A model generated the notes under the pieces. That model ran no database searches. It was not told the DNA's origin and saw only the letters and a list, made by a program, of their open reading frames with translations. A stretch of DNA of 64,000 nt, taken from the IMG/VR virus record IMGVR_UViG_3300025767_001103, positions 1 through 64,000 of that record, one strand, 5' to 3'. A program made the position numbers and the translations under genes. Below are positions 30,278 to 39,626 of the stretch, in pieces. The number at the start of each line of letters is the position of its first letter. The first letter of the stretch is position 1. This DNA comes from a virus.

Positions 30278-30877
30278 ATGAGTAACATGCAAGATAACAA
30301 TAATTTTTTAGTGCAAGGACATATTAAAATCTTTGACCCTGAAACTCAAGAAGTGCTAGTAAACAAGCGCAATGCAATACATTATGAAAATATGAGTATT
30401 GCAATGGCAGAAAGTTTAGGCAATGCGGGTCAGGGTTATATTACTAGTATGAGCTTTGGCAACGGCGGCACAAGTGTTGACCCAACAGGTATTATTACAT
30501 ACCTAACACCAAACAGTACAGGTACAAATGCTAGTTTGTATAATCAAACTTATACAAAAATTGTTGATGACAGAAATGTTAACAACACAGACCCAGCACG
30601 TAATAAAATAGAAACACGGCATTTAAGCGGAACAAATTACACAGACATTGTTGTAAGTTGTTTATTAGATTATGGCGAGCCTAATGGTCAGCAAGCATTT
30701 GATACAGCAACCGATGCAAACAACGCATATGTGTTTGACGAGCTAGGATTACGTAGTTATAGTGCAAGCGGAACAGGAAGATTGCTAACTCACGTTATTT
30801 TCCATCCTGTACAAAAGTCGCTTAATAGATTAATTCAAATTGACTACACTGTGCGTGTACAAAGTTTAACAGGTTAA
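30278..30877 (+). CDS. Baseplate/tail structural protein, possibly gp8-like
   Basis: A 199-residue protein. I chose the ATG at 30278, after the giant gene's stop and 6 bases past AGGA, rather than an in-frame ATG at 30215 inside the giant gene. The sequence runs VQGHIKIFDPETQEVLVNKR, then MAESLGNAGQGYITSMSFGN, and ends VFDELGLRSYS...LLTHVIFHPVQKSLNRLIQI. The end resembles the FDEIGL/LLTHVIF motif of T4-like baseplate outer-wedge proteins, so gp8 or a fibre-attachment adaptor is possible. T4 gp8 is longer (334 residues), so the name is only tentative. An AAGGAA site for the next gene follows its stop at once. Confidence 0.45.
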   Translation: MSNMQDNNNFLVQGHIKIFDPETQEVLVNKRNAIHYENMSIAMAESLGNAGQGYITSMSFGNGGTSVDPTGIITYLTPNSTGTNASLYNQTYTKIVDDRNVNNTDPARNKIETRHLSGTNYTDIVVSCLLDYGEPNGQQAFDTATDANNAYVFDELGLRSYSASGTGRLLTHVIFHPVQKSLNRLIQIDYTVRVQSLTG

Positions 30878-30887
30878 GGAATACAAT

Positions 30888-32942
30888 ATGGCATACGAAA
30901 TAAACTATACTGACTCTGTTAACAAAGGCACAATTGTTATCGAAGATGGTACACTTAATCAAGAAACTAGTTTAAGGTTTCCGGGCAGGCAGCGTACCGA
31001 TTATGGACAAGCAATTAGTGAAAACTTCCTACATTTATTAGAAAATTTTGCTAATTCGTCTGCACCTAACAGTCCAGTTGAAGGGCAGCTTTGGTATGAT
31101 AATACAGACGGAGTTGATCAACTTAAAATATATGACGGAACTAATTGGGTAACGGCAGGCGGATTAAAAAAGGCTGCTACTGCTCCTGAAGTTGCAAATT
31201 CAAACCCAGGAGACTTATGGGCTAATACTGATACACAACAATTATATTTGTTTACTGGTTCAAATTGGATTTTAATCGGACCTGAATTTAGCGACGGATT
31301 GCTTACTGGTACATCAGCTGATAATATCTTAGGCGATGACGATAGAGCATATAATATATTAACAGTTAAAATTGAAGATTCTGTTGCTGCTATTTTTAGT
31401 GCGCAATCATTTATTCCTAAAACAACAATTCCGGGATTTAGAACAGGTATTAATGCAGGTTTAAATTTAAGCACCGAGGCATTAGTTGGTACAGAAGTAC
31501 TTAAATATTATGGAACTGCTGAAAAGGCCGAAAGCCTTATTGTTGCAGGAGAAACAATAGCTGCATCAAACTTTTTAAGAGGAAATGCAAGTTCAACAAC
31601 AAACTTTGATCTTAAAGTTAAAAACAATGCAGGCATACAAGTAGGCTCCGGCGGACAATTAAGTGTGTTTATTAGTGGCGAAGCTGGTGTTATTCAACAT
31701 AATACTTCTGGCGCAAATATTGATTTTCGTTTAAGAAACGGTGATCTAATACCTACAGTTATGCGATTAGATTCTGCAGGAAACGTTGGTATCAACACCG
31801 GAGCACCAGAAGAAAAATTAGAAGTTTCGGGCAATGTTAAAATTAATTCTGAATCTGGAGTACCTGACAGTGGTTACTTACAAATTGAAAGTACAGTCCA
31901 AGCATCAAATATAAGTACAGGTTCAATAAGAACCAAAGGCGGTATTGGTGTTGCAAGAGATGCATACATAGGTGGAAATCTTAATGTTCTTGGAGCAACA
32001 ACAGTAGCAAATATTGCACCCGATGCAAATTCTTCTAGAAATATTGGTACTGCAAATAATAAATTTGATCAAATGTATGCTAATACGTTTATTGGTAATG
32101 TTCAAGGTAATGTAAGTGGTACAGTTAGCGGCAGAGCAGGCAGTGCAGATAAATTAGCAAGTGCAACAACATTTGCAGCATCAGGTGATGTAGAAAATGT
32201 AAGTTTTGAATTTGATGGACAAACAGGCGGCAGCACAAAAACATTTAATTTAAGAGTTGCCAACAGCTTTATCAGTAATAAAGAAGTTACATATAATGCA
32301 GGTAATGCTGACGAATTATTATTAAATGTAACTACCGGAACAACCGGCGTTTATAGAATTACAAAACGTAATTTCTTAAAAACTATTCCTTTAGTTCCGG
32401 CAGGAGCAATTATGCCATTTGGTGGTACAACTGCACCAGATGGCTGGTTAATATGCGACGGCAGCGAAGTTAAGATTTCTGATTATACTGCATTGTATAA
32501 CATAATTAAATATAATTTTAAAGATGCAAGTTTACTTTCGGATGAAGGAGTTAATACATTTGCACTTCCTGATATGCGCGGACGTTTTCCTTTGGGTCTT
32601 GACAACATGGGAGGCCCAAGTGCAAACAGAGTAACAGATATTGCAGCTGATGCAATAGGTGGAAACGCAGGAACAGAAACAAAATCAATTGCACTTAATA
32701 ATTTGCCAGAACACGAACACGATATGGAAGGTGATTCAGGTACACAGTATTATGCAACAAGAGTTGGATCAGGCGCAGTACTAGATGAGGAAGCTGTTCC
32801 TTTAACTATTGAACCTGGTGCAGGCGGCACACAGGGTTTTGCGTCAAGTGGTGGCATCAAAACAACAGGCAGTCTTGGAGATGCATTAAACATTATGTCT
32901 CCTTACTTGTCATTAAATTATATTATCTATACTGGAGAGTGA
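30888..32942 (+). CDS. Tail fibre/short fibre protein with phage tail collar domain
   Basis: 684 residues. Residues 1-90 are an N-terminal module shared with the next two genes (TLNQETSLRFPGR, then ENFLHLLENFAN, then EGQLWYDNTD and KIYDGTNWVTAGG), probably the attachment to the baseplate. The middle is Asn/Ser/Gly-rich with beta-strand repeats (LEVSGNVKINS, NLNVLGATTVANI). Residues about 500-570 are a T4 gp12-type collar domain: PAGAIMPFGGTTAPDGWLIC, DGSEVKISDYTALYNIIKYN, then FALPDMRGRFPLGLDNMGG. The end (EHDMEGDS...MSPYLSLNYIIYTGE) is the usual fibre tip. It is therefore likely to be a short-tail-fibre or adhesin component contacting the host surface. Confidence 0.8.
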   Translation: MAYEINYTDSVNKGTIVIEDGTLNQETSLRFPGRQRTDYGQAISENFLHLLENFANSSAPNSPVEGQLWYDNTDGVDQLKIYDGTNWVTAGGLKKAATAPEVANSNPGDLWANTDTQQLYLFTGSNWILIGPEFSDGLLTGTSADNILGDDDRAYNILTVKIEDSVAAIFSAQSFIPKTTIPGFRTGINAGLNLSTEALVGTEVLKYYGTAEKAESLIVAGETIAASNFLRGNASSTTNFDLKVKNNAGIQVGSGGQLSVFISGEAGVIQHNTSGANIDFRLRNGDLIPTVMRLDSAGNVGINTGAPEEKLEVSGNVKINSESGVPDSGYLQIESTVQASNISTGSIRTKGGIGVARDAYIGGNLNVLGATTVANIAPDANSSRNIGTANNKFDQMYANTFIGNVQGNVSGTVSGRAGSADKLASATTFAASGDVENVSFEFDGQTGGSTKTFNLRVANSFISNKEVTYNAGNADELLLNVTTGTTGVYRITKRNFLKTIPLVPAGAIMPFGGTTAPDGWLICDGSEVKISDYTALYNIIKYNFKDASLLSDEGVNTFALPDMRGRFPLGLDNMGGPSANRVTDIAADAIGGNAGTETKSIALNNLPEHEHDMEGDSGTQYYATRVGSGAVLDEEAVPLTIEPGAGGTQGFASSGGIKTTGSLGDALNIMSPYLSLNYIIYTGE

Positions 32943-32943
32943 T

Positions 32944-34848
32944 GTGAGTTATCAATTAAACAAAACAAACGGAGATTTATTAATAGATCTAGTAGACGGT
33001 CAAATTGATAACACATCAACTAATTTAGTACTAGTTGGTAGAAATTATACCGGATATGGTGAGTATTTTAACGAAAACTTTATTAAATTATTAGAAAATT
33101 TTAGTAATACTGCTGCTCCAAGTAATCCATTAACTGGACAAACTTGGTGGGATAATTCAGATCAGCGTTTAAAAGTATACGATGGAACAGTTTGGAAAGC
33201 GTCTGGCGGTCCATTTGTACAAAACACAGTTCCTTCTATGGTAGCAGGAGATTTATGGATTGATAATCTTAAAAATCAATTGTATGCATTTGATGGTACA
33301 GATTTATTTTTAGTTGGACCTCAATATACTACAGCACAGGGAAAAAGTGGATTCGAAATTACTAGTATACTTGACGAACAAAGTAGATCGCGTACTGTTA
33401 TAAATCTATATGTAGCTAATACACTTACTGCTGTGATCAGTTATTTAGATTTTACTCCAATTTATGCACAACGAATTTTAGGTTTAGTTACTGCTGATAA
33501 TCCAGACGGAAGAATATTTACTGGCTTTAACATTATTGACAAAGCCAACTTTAAATTTAGAGGTATTGCAGATTCTGCAAACGCTCTTGTTACTGGCACA
33601 GGCGTAGTTAGAACAGCTGACAGCTTTCTTCCATCAAATGCAAATGGTGAAACAGTTGGTACATTAAAGGTTCTTAATAATGGTGGTATAACAATTGGTG
33701 CATCGCAAGCGCATGTTCAAAAAGTTGTCGGCCCTAGAGTTTACTTTGAAAATCAGTTAAACGATAATGATATAAGTCTTAGAGTTTCAAGTTCGACATA
33801 CGGTAGTATTACAGTTGATGCAATATATATTGATGCAAGCTCAGGTAAGGTTGGAATATTTACTACTGAAAGGTTACCTGAATATACGCTAGATGTTGAA
33901 GGCGATTTGCGTGTAACTGGAAATTTATTAGTAGAAGGTGAAACTACAAGTATTGATGTTGCTACGCTAAGAATTGAAGACAAAAATATCGAAATAGCAA
34001 AAGCAGCAGACGGTGCCACATTAACTGGTGTAGCAGCAGACGATGCAGGTTTAATATTAGATACAAGTGATGTAGGTTCTAAAACATGGACTTGGAAAAC
34101 TGCACAAGATGCATGGACGTCTAATGTTAATGTAGATATAAGCTCAACAACAAAAACTTATCAAATTGCTGGTGTAGATAAACTTACAAATACAAGTTTA
34201 ACAAATATTACAAAAGCATTGGACTTAGATGAAATCGGAACGTTAATAGATTTAAATGTAGATGATATTAATATTAACGGTAGCGTTATTACTTGTAACC
34301 CGGCAGCACTAGGTGCATTGACTATTACGTCATCAACTGGTATTAATATTACTGCCGGCGGAAACATTGCAATTCAAGATAGTAGAAGAATAACCGGTTT
34401 AGGCAATCCTGCACAAAATCAAGACGCAGCAACAAAATATTATACAGACAACCAAATTGCAACAGAAACTATTGTGTTTTCTTTAGATATTACAGGGTTT
34501 AACACACCAAATCCAATTGGAACAGGTGATGGTCCAATAACAAACGTTGCAGCAGTTTTACAGTCTTTATATCCGGCTGCGACAGAAAATAATGGTAAAA
34601 TAGCAAAGATACATACAACATCATATGCTGGCGCAAGTGCTACACTTGCTGCGGCTGATATTAACGCTGCTATTAACTATTCAAGACTTGATGTTGATAG
34701 TAACGGTACACAAAATGAATCAGTTGTACAAGATTTTACATTTGATGATATTGCAGGTGACGTTACACTTGCTCCATTACGATATACTATGACATTCCAA
34801 TCAACTGGTACAACATGGTCGCATGTTACAACAGTAGCATATACGTGA
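32944..34848 (+). CDS. Tail fibre-like protein, second paralogue
   Basis: 634 residues, starting at a GTG one base after the previous stop, with that gene's end serving as leader. Residues 1-88 repeat the shared module (NLVLVGRNYTGYGEYFNENF, then LTGQTWWDNSD and KVYDGTVWKASGG). A second shared module follows near 215-245 (LKVLNNGGITIGASQ). The middle has fibre-type repeats (YTLDVEGDLRVTGNLLVEGE, then TLRIEDKNIEIAK), and residues about 470-505 carry SRRITGLGNPAQNQDAATKY, a hallmark of marine myovirus fibres. There is no collar domain; the C-terminal 130 residues differ from the neighbours and may hold the receptor-binding tip. Confidence 0.7.
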   Translation: MSYQLNKTNGDLLIDLVDGQIDNTSTNLVLVGRNYTGYGEYFNENFIKLLENFSNTAAPSNPLTGQTWWDNSDQRLKVYDGTVWKASGGPFVQNTVPSMVAGDLWIDNLKNQLYAFDGTDLFLVGPQYTTAQGKSGFEITSILDEQSRSRTVINLYVANTLTAVISYLDFTPIYAQRILGLVTADNPDGRIFTGFNIIDKANFKFRGIADSANALVTGTGVVRTADSFLPSNANGETVGTLKVLNNGGITIGASQAHVQKVVGPRVYFENQLNDNDISLRVSSSTYGSITVDAIYIDASSGKVGIFTTERLPEYTLDVEGDLRVTGNLLVEGETTSIDVATLRIEDKNIEIAKAADGATLTGVAADDAGLILDTSDVGSKTWTWKTAQDAWTSNVNVDISSTTKTYQIAGVDKLTNTSLTNITKALDLDEIGTLIDLNVDDININGSVITCNPAALGALTITSSTGINITAGGNIAIQDSRRITGLGNPAQNQDAATKYYTDNQIATETIVFSLDITGFNTPNPIGTGDGPITNVAAVLQSLYPAATENNGKIAKIHTTSYAGASATLAAADINAAINYSRLDVDSNGTQNESVVQDFTFDDIAGDVTLAPLRYTMTFQSTGTTWSHVTTVAYT

Positions 34849-34852
34849 TAAA

Positions 34853-34862
34853 GATAAATAAT
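34853..34862 (+). promoter_or_regulatory. Putative late promoter before third fibre gene
   Basis: GATAAATAAT, with its TAAATA core at 34855-34860, lies in the 39-base gap after the second fibre gene. AGGGG at 34875-34879 is placed 8 bases before the ATG at 34888. Confidence 0.55.
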
Positions 34863-34887
34863 ACTAATAGCACTAGGGGTTACTTAA

Positions 34888-36381
34888 ATGGCATATCAAA
34901 TTGATAGATATAATAATACACTGTTAACAACAGTTGAAGACGGCACAATTGATCAAACTACTGATCTTAAATTTATTGGCAAAAATTATGCAGGTTATGG
35001 CGAAATACAAAACGAAAACTTTTTATATTTGCTAGAAAACTTCAGCGGAGCAAATGAACCATCGAGACCAATAAGTGGCCAAGTATGGTTTGATAGTGCT
35101 AATAGTAAAATGAAATTTTATGACGGCACACAGTGGCGTACAGTAGGCGGAGCAGAAGTTGCAGCAAATGAACCTACAGGATTAGTAAGTGGTGATTTTT
35201 GGTGGGACACTAATAATGAACAATTATATGCTAAAGGTGCTACTGGATTTGTACTAATTGGCCCACAAAATGCCGGCGAAGGCGTAACCCAAATGCAAAG
35301 TGTCGAAGTGCTCGATACTACAAGTGCTACAAAAGTTATTATTGCAGCATATGTTGCTGATACAATTGTTTATATAATTAGCCCAGATCAATTTGAATTG
35401 AATTCAAGCGAAACGGCCATTAAAAGTCAAGGGTTTGATGTAATTAGAAAGGGTCTTACTCTAAAATGGACAAAAAATGCCGATAACGGAGTTACTAACA
35501 GTAGCCAAGTTGCAGGTAATGACTTCGAATATCACGGTACTGCTTCAAATGCTTTAAAACTAGGCGGATTACCTGCTTCAAACTTTGTCCAAACAGGTGT
35601 AGGCAACACATCATTTACTAGTGCAGTTGAATTTCCTGACGCTGGATTGTTAATTGGCGATAGTCAAGATTTACAATTAAAAATTGAAAACGGTGATGAA
35701 GCAGTTATTCAAAACGTAACAGGCACAGATAGCATTATTAAATTTAAAGCTACAGACGGCGCCGGCACACTAACTAATATTGCAACTATCACTTCAGCCG
35801 GGCTACGTCCAGATGTAGATAACGCAAAGGATATTGGTACAAGCTCTTTAGCATTTAGAGATGTTTACGCATACAGTTTTGTAGGAGAAGCTACAAAATC
35901 TACAGCAATGCGTGTTGGCACAGATTTCCGTACAGCATCAGTAAGTGCTTCGAACAACACGGTTGCTGTTAGAGATGCAACAGGCAACATTGCTGCAAAC
36001 CTATTTCAAGGTACTGCTACTCAAGCACGTTATGCTGACTTGGCAGAAAAATATTCTACTGCTGAAGAATTGCCAGCAGGTACAGCAGTTGCAGTAGGCG
36101 GCGAAGCAGAAGTAACTCCAGCAAGTGCAAGTGATTTCTGTATTGGTGTTGTTTCGACAGATCCAGCATACATGATGAACAGTGAAGCAGAAGGTCAATA
36201 CATTGGACTTAAAGGGCGCTTACCTGTAAGAGTTAAGGGTGCAGTTAGAAAAGGCGATGCTGTATATGCATTAGGAGATGGTGTTTGTACTACACTTGCA
36301 ACAACAGCATTAGTAGGAATTGCGCTAGAAAGTAATAGCGATGAGGGTGAAAAATTAGTAGAGTGTGTACTCAAAGTATAA
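34888..36381 (+). CDS. Tail fibre-like protein, third paralogue
   Basis: 497 residues. It repeats the shared N-terminal module at 1-88 (DLKFIGKNYAGYGEIQNENF, then ISGQVWFDSAN and KFYDGTQWRTVGG) and the second shared module (LLIGDSQDLQLKIEN). A further fibre repeat at about 300-335 (DNAKDIGTSSLAFRDVYAYS) leads to a compact C-terminal domain at 375-497: ADLAEKYSTAEELPAGTAV, FCIGVVSTDPAYMMNSE, then GLKGRLPVRVKGAVRKGDAV. That domain recurs at the ends of many phage fibres and resembles peptidase-G2-type autoprocessing ends, though I cannot point to catalytic residues. It is probably an accessory fibre or fibre connector. Confidence 0.68.
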   Translation: MAYQIDRYNNTLLTTVEDGTIDQTTDLKFIGKNYAGYGEIQNENFLYLLENFSGANEPSRPISGQVWFDSANSKMKFYDGTQWRTVGGAEVAANEPTGLVSGDFWWDTNNEQLYAKGATGFVLIGPQNAGEGVTQMQSVEVLDTTSATKVIIAAYVADTIVYIISPDQFELNSSETAIKSQGFDVIRKGLTLKWTKNADNGVTNSSQVAGNDFEYHGTASNALKLGGLPASNFVQTGVGNTSFTSAVEFPDAGLLIGDSQDLQLKIENGDEAVIQNVTGTDSIIKFKATDGAGTLTNIATITSAGLRPDVDNAKDIGTSSLAFRDVYAYSFVGEATKSTAMRVGTDFRTASVSASNNTVAVRDATGNIAANLFQGTATQARYADLAEKYSTAEELPAGTAVAVGGEAEVTPASASDFCIGVVSTDPAYMMNSEAEGQYIGLKGRLPVRVKGAVRKGDAVYALGDGVCTTLATTALVGIALESNSDEGEKLVECVLKV

Positions 36382-36393
36382 TAAGGAATCATC

Positions 36394-37317
36394 ATGGCAG
36401 ATATTACAGCAGCAAGAATTAACAATTTGCAATCTAGCATTGCACTTATATTAGGCAATGGCTCAGGACAAAACGGATACGGACAAACAGTTACTAGTAC
36501 ACCTGTTAACAACACAGGTGATGTAGTTGAGGCTATAGATATGAATGCAATTTATGCAGACATTCTTAAAGCAAGAGTACACCAAGTAGGCGCCGGAGAC
36601 ATTAGTATTGCTCAAGTTGTTCAAAATCTTAATACTGTTGCAGAAGCTACAAGTGCATTTGTCGATGACGATGGTGTAACGGCTACTGATCCCGAAGGAA
36701 TTAAAAAGGGTATTTTAGACTTTGAAGCGTTAATGACTCAGGTGCAAGCCGATAAAGCAACTATGCACTCGTCGCAAGCTGCATTAGAACCAGGAATTTC
36801 TAGTGCTAGATCGAGCGGCTGGAATGGATTGCTTACTCACGAAATTACAGTTACTTTTAGTTCTGTAGATTCGCGCAGATTCTTTTTTAATACCGGCGGC
36901 GAAATTAGAATAAGTGCAAATAATACAAGTGCAACTACACCAAAAGGACTAGACTGGAATCAGTTGTGCTCGCAAGTTGGCACAATTAAATTTAATGCTG
37001 AAACAACTGTATCGACAACAGGCGGCGGAACATCTATCGGTAATTATGATTTAACTAGTGCGTTCCAAGACATATACCAAAAGATAGGTAGCGGCACATA
37101 TAGTGCAGTGTACGCAGGCAATATTTATACTGTTAAAGCACGTTCTGATATTGATACACGTATTATTTTTAGAATTGAATTTAACGATGTAGTTTTTGAC
37201 AACAATATTGATAATAACGTTGACGGTAGACTTGAAAGTATAATACAACATTATCGTGCAACCGGCGATGTAACTGTGCCAGCCCCAACTTATTATAATA
37301 CTTCAACATTGGCATAA
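36394..37317 (+). CDS. Virion-block structural protein, paralogue A
   Basis: 307 residues, no recognised family. An N-terminal helical region (ARINNLQSSIALILGNGSG, then DMNAIYADILKARVHQVG) is followed by SGWNGLLTHEITVTFSS and RRFFFNTGGEIRISAN (about 140-170), then GTSIGNYDLTSAFQDIYQK. The next gene has the same architecture and motifs, so the two are a tandem duplicate. Both are common in the fibre region of marine T4-like phages. AAGGAA lies at a good distance before the ATG. A fibre-associated or whisker-like role is plausible from position only. The strongly conserved RRxFFNxGGEIR strand suggests a beta-sandwich virion domain. Confidence 0.6.
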   Translation: MADITAARINNLQSSIALILGNGSGQNGYGQTVTSTPVNNTGDVVEAIDMNAIYADILKARVHQVGAGDISIAQVVQNLNTVAEATSAFVDDDGVTATDPEGIKKGILDFEALMTQVQADKATMHSSQAALEPGISSARSSGWNGLLTHEITVTFSSVDSRRFFFNTGGEIRISANNTSATTPKGLDWNQLCSQVGTIKFNAETTVSTTGGGTSIGNYDLTSAFQDIYQKIGSGTYSAVYAGNIYTVKARSDIDTRIIFRIEFNDVVFDNNIDNNVDGRLESIIQHYRATGDVTVPAPTYYNTSTLA

Positions 37318-37346
37318 TCAGCATTTTAGTGTTCGAAATATTTTTA

Positions 37347-37357
37347 AATAAATATAC
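37347..37357 (+). promoter_or_regulatory. Putative late promoter before paralogue B
   Basis: AATAAATATAC, with a TAAATA core at 37349-37354 and an overlapping second core at 37345-37350. It lies in a 61-base gap, 22 bases before the ATG at 37379. The ribosome site there is weak (AAGAGATGATAG). Confidence 0.5.
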
Positions 37358-37378
37358 TTAACAATAAAGAGATGATAG

Positions 37379-38365
37379 ATGTCAGTAACTATATTAGCAA
37401 GCAGATATAACACACTTCGTAATAATGTAAATTTAGTACTTGGAACATCCGTGTCTGCGTCAGAGCAATATGGGTATGGACAAGGATTTAGTACAAATAG
37501 CGTAGTCGGCACACGTTCAGTTTCAAATCCAGTCGACGCTAACAAAGTTACAGCGCAAGACTACGAAGATTTATATATTGATTTAATACGAGTACGGTCA
37601 CATCAAGTCGGTGCCTCTGTTGCAATAAGTGAATTTGTAGTAGGTGATTATGATACAAACACAGTAGATACTGATTTAATTGAAGAATCATATGTATTAA
37701 GTTTAGAATCATTAGCTTCTAATATTATCACTGACAAATTTGCAGTTGATCCTAGCAATTTGATTGTAGCCAATTTACCAGCTGTAAATTCAACCCGTGC
37801 AGCAGCCACAGGCTCTTGGAATGGTACCATTAGTCATATTTTTACTGTAACATTTAACACTGATACTGAACGTAGACATTTTTTCAATGCCGGCGGCGAA
37901 ATTCGATTTAGTGCTAGTGTAGATTATACAGGAAGTCAGGCAAAAACAGTCGATTGGCAAACAATTTTAAATGCCATGACTACAATTAGTTTTAAAGCAA
38001 CTGAAACTATTAATAATGCTGCCATCGGAACAAGCAGTAGTATAGGAAATTATGATCTTACAACTAGCTATCAGCTAGTGTATTCGAGAGACGGTGGCGC
38101 AGTATATGCTAATAATGAATACAGAATTTTTGCAAGAGAAGTTGTAACAATTGGTGATACATCTACTATACAATTCAAAGTAGAATTTGTAGATGGTACG
38201 CCTAACGATCCAACCTGGGGAATCGACGAGCCAGTTTCTGGCACATTTAATAGTGTGGTACAAACAGCTACTCCTAGCAGTCAAATAACAATTAACGGCA
38301 CTGTGCATGATGCAGTTATAATCGAAACTCCTCCAACTGGTACAAACATAAGAATCCTTAGTTAA
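37379..38365 (+). CDS. Virion-block structural protein, paralogue B
   Basis: 328 residues, the tandem partner of the gene before it. Shared features are the N-terminal helix (ASRYNTLRNNVNLVLGTS), YGYGQGF, the IDLIRVRSHQVGASVAISEF segment, then SWNGTISHIFTVTF and RRHFFNAGGEIRFSAS, and IGNYDLTTSYQLVY. It differs at the C-terminus, which has an extra 25-30 residues rich in Thr/Pro/Ile. The function is unknown. It is the last gene of the virion block, and the next gene has a host-type promoter instead of a late motif, so the regulatory boundary lies here. Confidence 0.6.
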   Translation: MSVTILASRYNTLRNNVNLVLGTSVSASEQYGYGQGFSTNSVVGTRSVSNPVDANKVTAQDYEDLYIDLIRVRSHQVGASVAISEFVVGDYDTNTVDTDLIEESYVLSLESLASNIITDKFAVDPSNLIVANLPAVNSTRAAATGSWNGTISHIFTVTFNTDTERRHFFNAGGEIRFSASVDYTGSQAKTVDWQTILNAMTTISFKATETINNAAIGTSSSIGNYDLTTSYQLVYSRDGGAVYANNEYRIFAREVVTIGDTSTIQFKVEFVDGTPNDPTWGIDEPVSGTFNSVVQTATPSSQITINGTVHDAVIIETPPTGTNIRILS

Positions 38366-38376
38366 CCAATCTCTGC

Positions 38377-38405
38377 TTGACAAATACTTAAATCTAATAT
38401 ATACT
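38377..38405 (+). promoter_or_regulatory. Sigma70-type promoter opening the accessory block
   Basis: TTGACA (38377-38382) and TATACT (38400-38405) are separated by 17 bases. AGGAG at 38420-38424 and the ATG at 38432 follow. The element is nearly identical in form to the gp47 promoter and has no TAAATA core, which suggests earlier or constitutive expression of the genes that follow. Confidence 0.75.
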
Positions 38406-38431
38406 AATAGTAATAAACTAGGAGTATAACT

Positions 38432-38782
38432 ATGGATGAGCGTTTAGAAAAAGCATTAGACTTTTCTAACTATATGCTAACACTAAGCAACCAAAAACGA
38501 TTGTTAGCAGAAAAATACCAAGAAGAATTAATACATTTTTACAACGGCTCGCAGTTTACACTTACTCGTGAATTGATTACGTTTGTAAGTGCAATGGTAT
38601 CAGCAGATCAAGACGAAGTTGTTATTACAGATGATAATAATATTCCTTGTATGGTAGAAGACTTAGAAAGCTTTTATAGCGAAATTATAAACAAATATAC
38701 TATTGCGTCCAATGATTACTTTACTGCTTATGCTGATCTTAAAAAGAATAGAAGTGTAGAGAAATTAGTAAACTATGAGTAA
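38432..38782 (+). CDS. Small helical protein of unknown function
   Basis: 116 residues, Glu/Lys/Asn-rich, predicted mainly alpha-helical from the spacing of Leu/Ile/Tyr (LDFSNYMLTLSNQKRLLAEK, then LESFYSEIINKYTIASNDYF). It has one Cys, no membrane segment and no motif that I recognise. It is the first gene after the host-type promoter at 38377-38405, with a strong AGGAG site, and overlaps the following glycosyltransferase-like gene by 8 bases, so it probably belongs to the same operon. It could be an accessory subunit, but nothing in the sequence shows a partner. Confidence 0.6.
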   Translation: MDERLEKALDFSNYMLTLSNQKRLLAEKYQEELIHFYNGSQFTLTRELITFVSAMVSADQDEVVITDDNNIPCMVEDLESFYSEIINKYTIASNDYFTAYADLKKNRSVEKLVNYE

Positions 38783-39626
38783 AGGCGCTTTTTTAATTGC
38801 ACGTAATAACGGACACATCGATTATGTAAAACAAGCAGTGTTTCTTGCAAAGCGTATAAAGAAATATTTAAATATTCCTGTGTCAGTAGCAACTGACAGT
38901 ATAGGCTATCTCGAGGACACGTTTGGTACAGATGACTTTGATAAGGTTATTTGGCTAGATTATACTGCTGAAAGTAATAAGCGTTACTTCTTCGACGGCA
39001 CGTTATCAAAGAAGTCGGCAAGTTTTAAAAATAATAATCGTGCAAGTGTGTATGATCTTACTCCCTACGACGAAACGCTATTAATGGACACTGACTATGT
39101 TATATCTAATGATCTGTTAAAAAGTTGTTTTAATTCTAATTCAGACTTTATGATATACAAAAAGTCTGACGATATTGCAAAGGTTCGCAATGAGAGAGAA
39201 TTTGATACTATAAGCAACACTAGTGTTGACTTTTATTGGGCAACTGTTGTCTATTTTAAAAAAACAGAAACTAATACTATCTTTTTTGATCTTGTTAAAC
39301 ATATCGAAGAAGAGTGGAATCACTACAGACGAGTTTACCAAATAACCTCTGGTTTATTTAGAAATGACTTTGCATTTAGTATGGCGATTCACATAATGAA
39401 TGGATTTCAATCTGGAGATTTTGCACAACAACTTCCAGGTAGTATGCTTTATACTACTGATAAGGATGTGTTATGGCAAATGCACGACGACGAAATGATG
39501 TTTTTAGTACAAAAGAAAGACTACTTAGGTGAATACACTGCATTAAAAACTATAGGACAAACTATTCACGTAATGAATAAAAGTAGCCTTAATAGAATAA
39601 TTGATCAGGAGTTTGCAAATGACTAA
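38775..39626 (+). CDS. GT-A fold glycosyltransferase-like protein
   Basis: 283 residues. The N-terminus (GAFLIARNNGHIDYVKQA, then IPVSVATDSIG) looks like a nucleotide-sugar-binding Rossmann half, and YDETLLMDTDYVISN supplies a DxD at residues 105-107, the usual metal and sugar-nucleotide site of GT-A enzymes such as GT8. A second conserved-looking patch is FYWATVVYFKKTE near 158-170. The donor and acceptor are unknown. It overlaps the next gene, a related GT-A protein, by 8 bases; the two share the ARNN/AQNN start, the YDExxxMDTD motif and overall length, so they are probably duplicates acting on related sugars. Confidence 0.65.
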   Translation: MSKGAFLIARNNGHIDYVKQAVFLAKRIKKYLNIPVSVATDSIGYLEDTFGTDDFDKVIWLDYTAESNKRYFFDGTLSKKSASFKNNNRASVYDLTPYDETLLMDTDYVISNDLLKSCFNSNSDFMIYKKSDDIAKVRNEREFDTISNTSVDFYWATVVYFKKTETNTIFFDLVKHIEEEWNHYRRVYQITSGLFRNDFAFSMAIHIMNGFQSGDFAQQLPGSMLYTTDKDVLWQMHDDEMMFLVQKKDYLGEYTALKTIGQTIHVMNKSSLNRIIDQEFAND

